From: Gammaproteobacteria bacterium
Lineage (GTDB): Bacteria; Pseudomonadota; Gammaproteobacteria; Chromatiales; Chromatiaceae
NCBI GenBank assembly: GCA_030065815.1
Contig: JASJCU010000008.1
Coordinates: 1 to 55,339, forward strand
DNA length: 55,339 nucleotides
Direction of reading: 5' to 3'
Position 1 is the first letter of the stretch. The number at the start of each line of letters is the position of its first letter. The position numbers and the translations under genes are program-made. The notes under the pieces are model-generated. The model ran no database searches. It saw only the letters and a program-made list of their open reading frames with translations, and was not told where the DNA came from. Positions 51,787 through 55,339 of this stretch are shown one piece after another.

Positions 51787-52914
51787 TCACGAATCGCCGT
51801 CCCGGTCGGCGCGGCAGACCCGGTTGCGCCCGGCCTGCTTGGCGCGATAGACCGCGCGGTCGGCGGCGTCGAGCATCGCCTCGCCGGCGTCCCGCGCGGT
51901 CGACCGGCGCCCGTCGGCCAGCGTCGCGACGCCGATCGACACGGTCACGGCGACCGCGTCGCCGCTGGCCAGCATGACCGGTTCCGCGGCGATCGCGGCG
52001 CCGATCTGCGCGGCCAGCGCCGAGGCGCTGTCGATGTCGGTCTGTGGCAGCAGTACGGCGAATTCCTCGCCGCCGTAGCGGGTCGCCAGGTCGCTGGCGC
52101 GCAGGCGCGCGCGCAGGCGCTGGGCCAGCGCGACCAGCACCTGGTCGCCAGCCGGGTGGCCGTGGCGGTCGTTGATCTGTTTGAAGTGGTCGGCATCGAC
52201 GAACAGGCACGACAGCGTCTGGCCGTAGCGCTGCGCGCGCGTCGCCTCCTGCTGCAGCCGGTGTTCGAGATGCCGCCGGTTGTACAGCCCGGTCAGGCTG
52301 TCGGTCAGGCCGACCAGGCGCAGGCGTTCGCGGTTGACGGCGTTCTCCAGGCATACCGCGGCGACGCAAGCGAGGTGGCCGAGGAAGTCGGTCGCCTGGC
52401 CGGCGCGGAAGCGCTGCGGATCGCGACTGCCGAGGCACAGCAGGCCGATCAGTCCCTCGCTGTGACGCAACGGCAGCAGCGCGACGCTGCCGCCGAGACG
52501 GCGGCCGAACAGCGCCAGGTGGTGCGCTTCGTCCCAGGCCCCGAGCAACGGCGCCCCCAGCTCGCCGAAGCGTGTGCGCGCCGCGGCGACGTCGGTGCAC
52601 AGCTCGATGTCGCGCATCAGGTGGGTGTCGGCGGCGCTGTGACTGACCAGCAGGTCGCGGATCACGAAACACGGGTCGAGCAGCTTGAGCTTGACGCTGT
52701 CGAGACCGAACGACGCGCGCATGCCGTCGGTCAGGCAGGTCAGCAGCCCGACCAGGTCACCCGCGCTCAGCAGCGCCAGCTCGCGCTCCTGGAAGCGCTG
52801 CAGGACCGCCTGGTTGTACCGGGCGTCCTGGCCGAGCGCCTGCAGCAGGCCGCGCAGCTCGCTGTTCTCGTGGCGCAGCGACGGCTGCGCCTGCTGGCTG
52901 GGGGTTGGCCTCAT
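51787..52914 (-). CDS. DUF484/GAF-like diguanylate cyclase (GGDEF)
   Basis: A 375-residue cytoplasmic protein with an N-terminal helical and GAF-like DUF484 region (RFQERELALLSAGDLVGLL; LPLRHSEGLIGLLCLGSRD) and a C-terminal GGDEF domain starting LTDSLTGLYNRRHLEHRL, with the active-site RYGGEEFAVLLPQ. It should make cyclic di-GMP from GTP. An inhibitory-site RxxD occurs upstream of GGEEF (RLRASDLATRYGGEEF). A hairpin abuts the start codon and no Shine-Dalgarno is visible. Confidence 0.9.
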   Translation of the reverse strand: MRPTPSQQAQPSLRHENSELRGLLQALGQDARYNQAVLQRFQERELALLSAGDLVGLLTCLTDGMRASFGLDSVKLKLLDPCFVIRDLLVSHSAADTHLMRDIELCTDVAAARTRFGELGAPLLGAWDEAHHLALFGRRLGGSVALLPLRHSEGLIGLLCLGSRDPQRFRAGQATDFLGHLACVAAVCLENAVNRERLRLVGLTDSLTGLYNRRHLEHRLQQEATRAQRYGQTLSCLFVDADHFKQINDRHGHPAGDQVLVALAQRLRARLRASDLATRYGGEEFAVLLPQTDIDSASALAAQIGAAIAAEPVMLASGDAVAVTVSIGVATLADGRRSTARDAGEAMLDAADRAVYRAKQAGRNRVCRADRDGDS

Positions 52915-52930
52915 TGCCGATGTATCGGCA
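52915..52930 (-). promoter_or_regulatory. Inverted repeat abutting the GGDEF gene start codon
   Basis: TGCCGAT-GT-ATCGGCA is a perfect 7-bp inverted repeat immediately before the ATG (52914). In the mRNA it would occupy the place of the ribosome site, forming a hairpin with a small loop; as DNA it could be an operator. Confidence 0.45.
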
Positions 52931-53032
52931 TGCCCGCATTGGGCTTTAGATTCGGCTCGCGGCCGCCGCTGCGGTCGCACTACCGGGCATTGTGGTAGCC
53001 TCGACGCGCGCACGCTCCAGGGAGGGAAGACG

Positions 53033-53452
53033 ATGCGACACCTTTGGCTGATGATGGCCTGCCTGTGGCCGCTGCTGGCATCCGGCGGCGAGATCTACCG
53101 CTGTACCGGCGATGCCGGTGAACCGGCGTTCAGCCGCCGGCCGTGCGGCACGGCGAACCCGCCGCTGCTGCAATCGACACCGCCACGCGCCGCCAGCGGT
53201 GGTTTGCGCGCCAGCGAGCGCGCCTGGCTCGACGAGCGTCGGCGGCAGCGGCACGACCCCGCGAAGCCACGCTCGATGCCGACCCGGGGCTCGGGGCGAC
53301 GCGACCGGCAGGCTTACCGCTGCCGCGAGAAGCGCCGTGCGTTGGAGAAGGTCAGGGGACGGCTGCGACGCGGCTACAAGCCGGCGCAGGGTGAGGCGCT
53401 GCGCAAGCGGCGCCGCAGCTACGAAGACTACCTGGCGACGTTCTGTTCCTGA
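53033..53452 (+). CDS. DUF4124-like secreted basic protein
   Basis: 139 residues with a signal peptide (MRHLWLMMACLWPLLASGG), then EIYRCTGDAGEPAFSRRPCG, the pattern of DUF4124 domains (IYRC-x-G-x(3)-FS-x(2)-PC). The rest is Arg/Lys-rich (ERAWLDERRRQRHDP; YRCREKRRALEKVRGRLRRG) and contains four Cys in the mature part. GGGAGG precedes the ATG. Overlaps the convergent thioredoxin-like gene by 25 nt at the 3' end. Function unknown, probably periplasmic. Confidence 0.8.
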   Translation: MRHLWLMMACLWPLLASGGEIYRCTGDAGEPAFSRRPCGTANPPLLQSTPPRAASGGLRASERAWLDERRRQRHDPAKPRSMPTRGSGRRDRQAYRCREKRRALEKVRGRLRRGYKPAQGEALRKRRRSYEDYLATFCS

Positions 53453-54522
53453 GTCACGGGGTCGGGCGTCATGGCGTCGCTGTCGTCGAGCACGCGCCGC
53501 ACCCGCGAACTCCAGCGCAGGAAACTCGGCTCGGTCAGGTAGCCGCGGCTGACGACGTAGTTGAGCACGTTGCGCAGGCGGAAGAAGCGCACGACCGAGT
53601 CGACGCGGATGATCTCGCGGCCGTGCTCGTCGAAGAACAGGATCGACGGGGCGTAGAAGATGCCCAGTTCCTCGGCCCATTCGCGCGCGGTCGAACGCTC
53701 GCCGTTCGGTTTGACCAGCGGTGTGTCCGACCACATGTCGAGTTGCACGCTCTCGATGTCGTTGAGCAGGCGGCGCACGGCACTGCGTTGCAGCGGCTGG
53801 GTATGCAGGACGTCGCAGGCATGGCAGTCGCCCTGTTCGAAGAACACCGCCAGCGGCATCTGCGCCGCAAACCGCGAACGGTCGAGGTTGTAGGGCGGCG
53901 GCGCGAAGAACGGCTGGTCGATCAGGTCTCCGGGCTCGAAGCGCAGTGTCTTGTCGCCGCGCGCCATGTAGACCGGGAACTCCTCGCGCCGGTAATGGCC
54001 GTCGGCGATGTATTCGAGCGCAGCGCGGAACTGGTAGGGCGGGTAGTAGCCGCGCAGGCGCAGCGCGACGTCGCCGTCGGCGTCGTAGAACACCAGCGAT
54101 GGCGTGAAGTTGGTGCCGAGCGCCAGCGAATACTCACGCTCGCTCATCGACTCGCCGACCGGGGTCGTCAGTTTCTCGGGGCTCCAGATGTCGATCGGTA
54201 TCACGTCGAAGTGGCGCTGCGTGTAGGTGACGATGTCGGGCGCCTGGAAGTTCACGTCCATCAGCATCTTGCAGTAGGCGCAGCGTTTCTGGCCGAAGTA
54301 CACGATGATGCCCTGCTTGCCGTTGGCGATCGCCTCGGCGAGGTCTTCGTCGAGTTCGAGAAAGCTCTGTTTGAACCAGTCGGGGTATTCGAGCACCTCG
54401 TCGAGCGGCGTGTCGTCGAAGTCGAACGGGTCGCCGTTGGCGGCCCAGACAGCAGCGGCCGCGATCGCCAGCAACCCGGCGACCAGCAGCGAGCGGGCGG
54501 CAGGAGTCACGCGCACCGGCAC
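53428..54522 (-). CDS. Secreted protein with two thioredoxin-like domains
   Basis: 364 residues with an N-terminal signal or anchor (SLLVAGLLAIAAAAVWA). The first domain has GIIVYFGQKRCAYCKMLMDV and the second PLAVFFEQGDCHACDVLHTQ, giving redox motifs CAYC and CHAC in tandem, each followed by thioredoxin-fold strands (FTPSLVFYDADG; YAPSILFFDEHG) with the cis-Pro. Probably a periplasmic thiol reductase or oxidase or a cytochrome c/sulfur-metabolism helper; partners are not evident. Shares its 3' end with the DUF4124-like gene. Confidence 0.85.
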   Translation of the reverse strand: MPVRVTPAARSLLVAGLLAIAAAAVWAANGDPFDFDDTPLDEVLEYPDWFKQSFLELDEDLAEAIANGKQGIIVYFGQKRCAYCKMLMDVNFQAPDIVTYTQRHFDVIPIDIWSPEKLTTPVGESMSEREYSLALGTNFTPSLVFYDADGDVALRLRGYYPPYQFRAALEYIADGHYRREEFPVYMARGDKTLRFEPGDLIDQPFFAPPPYNLDRSRFAAQMPLAVFFEQGDCHACDVLHTQPLQRSAVRRLLNDIESVQLDMWSDTPLVKPNGERSTAREWAEELGIFYAPSILFFDEHGREIIRVDSVVRFFRLRNVLNYVVSRGYLTEPSFLRWSSRVRRVLDDSDAMTPDPVTQEQNVAR

Positions 54523-54559
54523 ATCCCGGACGGGCCGGCGGGCGCCGTGCGTGCGCGGT

Positions 54560-55339
<780 letters not shown>

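Overview
The window is about 55 kb of very GC-rich DNA, roughly 70% by eye. It carries most of a purple-bacterial photosynthesis gene cluster, followed by ordinary housekeeping genes. The cluster encodes a type II reaction centre (pufL, pufM, puhA), a tetraheme donor cytochrome (pufC), one LH1 antenna pair (pufB, pufA), nearly the whole bacteriochlorophyll a pathway and part of the spirilloxanthin/spheroidene-type carotenoid pathway. Both the oxygen-dependent (acsF) and the oxygen-independent (bchE) ring cyclase are present. The antenna genes lie downstream of pufC, and Entner-Doudoroff genes, menA and two BLUF photoreceptors are nearby. This suggests a phototrophic gammaproteobacterium, purple or aerobic anoxygenic, but no rRNA or other taxonomic marker is present, so the placement is inference.

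Layout. 1-257: end of bchO. 305-1676: crtB and a tiny membrane-protein ORF. 1725-2735 (minus): crtC. 2848-14017 (plus): crtE-crtF-bchC-bchX-bchY-bchZ-pufQ-like-pufL-pufM-pufC-pufB-pufA, closed by a strong terminator. 14099-14689: idi. 15058-16362 (minus): a hemN-like radical SAM gene. 16970-29803 (minus, transcribed leftward): bchF-bchN-bchB-bchH-bchL-bchM-lhaA-puhA-puhB-puhC-puhE, almost every junction overlapping or within a few bases. 30022-35683 (plus): ppsR, then bchG, a PucC-family carrier, bchP and a small PpsR-like HTH protein. 35776-36840 (minus): acsF, divergent from a BLUF gene (37110). 37741-40103: bchE-bchJ. From 40491 on: a BASS-family transporter, menA, a truncated NMT1-type protein, small unknown ORFs, a second BLUF gene, eda/edd, an isoaspartyl peptidase, a hybrid histidine kinase, mtgA, a GGDEF protein, a two-thioredoxin-domain protein and the end of cysQ.

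Regulation. ppsR lies inside the cluster. Motifs of the PpsR/CrtJ type (TGT-N12-ACA) occur as tandem pairs in front of crtB, crtC/crtE, bchC, bchF/ppsR, bchG, acsF/BLUF and bchE. The two members are separated by exactly 8 bp at six loci and by 7 bp at bchE. Several pairs overlap recognisable TTGACA-type promoters, so one repressor probably controls pigment synthesis, the puf and puh operons and itself. A separate 110-residue protein that keeps only the PpsR-type DNA-binding region (35351-35683), and BLUF proteins, one of them sharing an operator region with acsF, are candidates for modulating that circuit.

Most notable observations: the uniform tandem-operator architecture; the stand-alone mini-PpsR; a predicted leaderless bchG transcript and a 17-codon ORF coupled to the TTG start of bchC; the pufLMC-BA gene order; and several small unannotated-looking ORFs.
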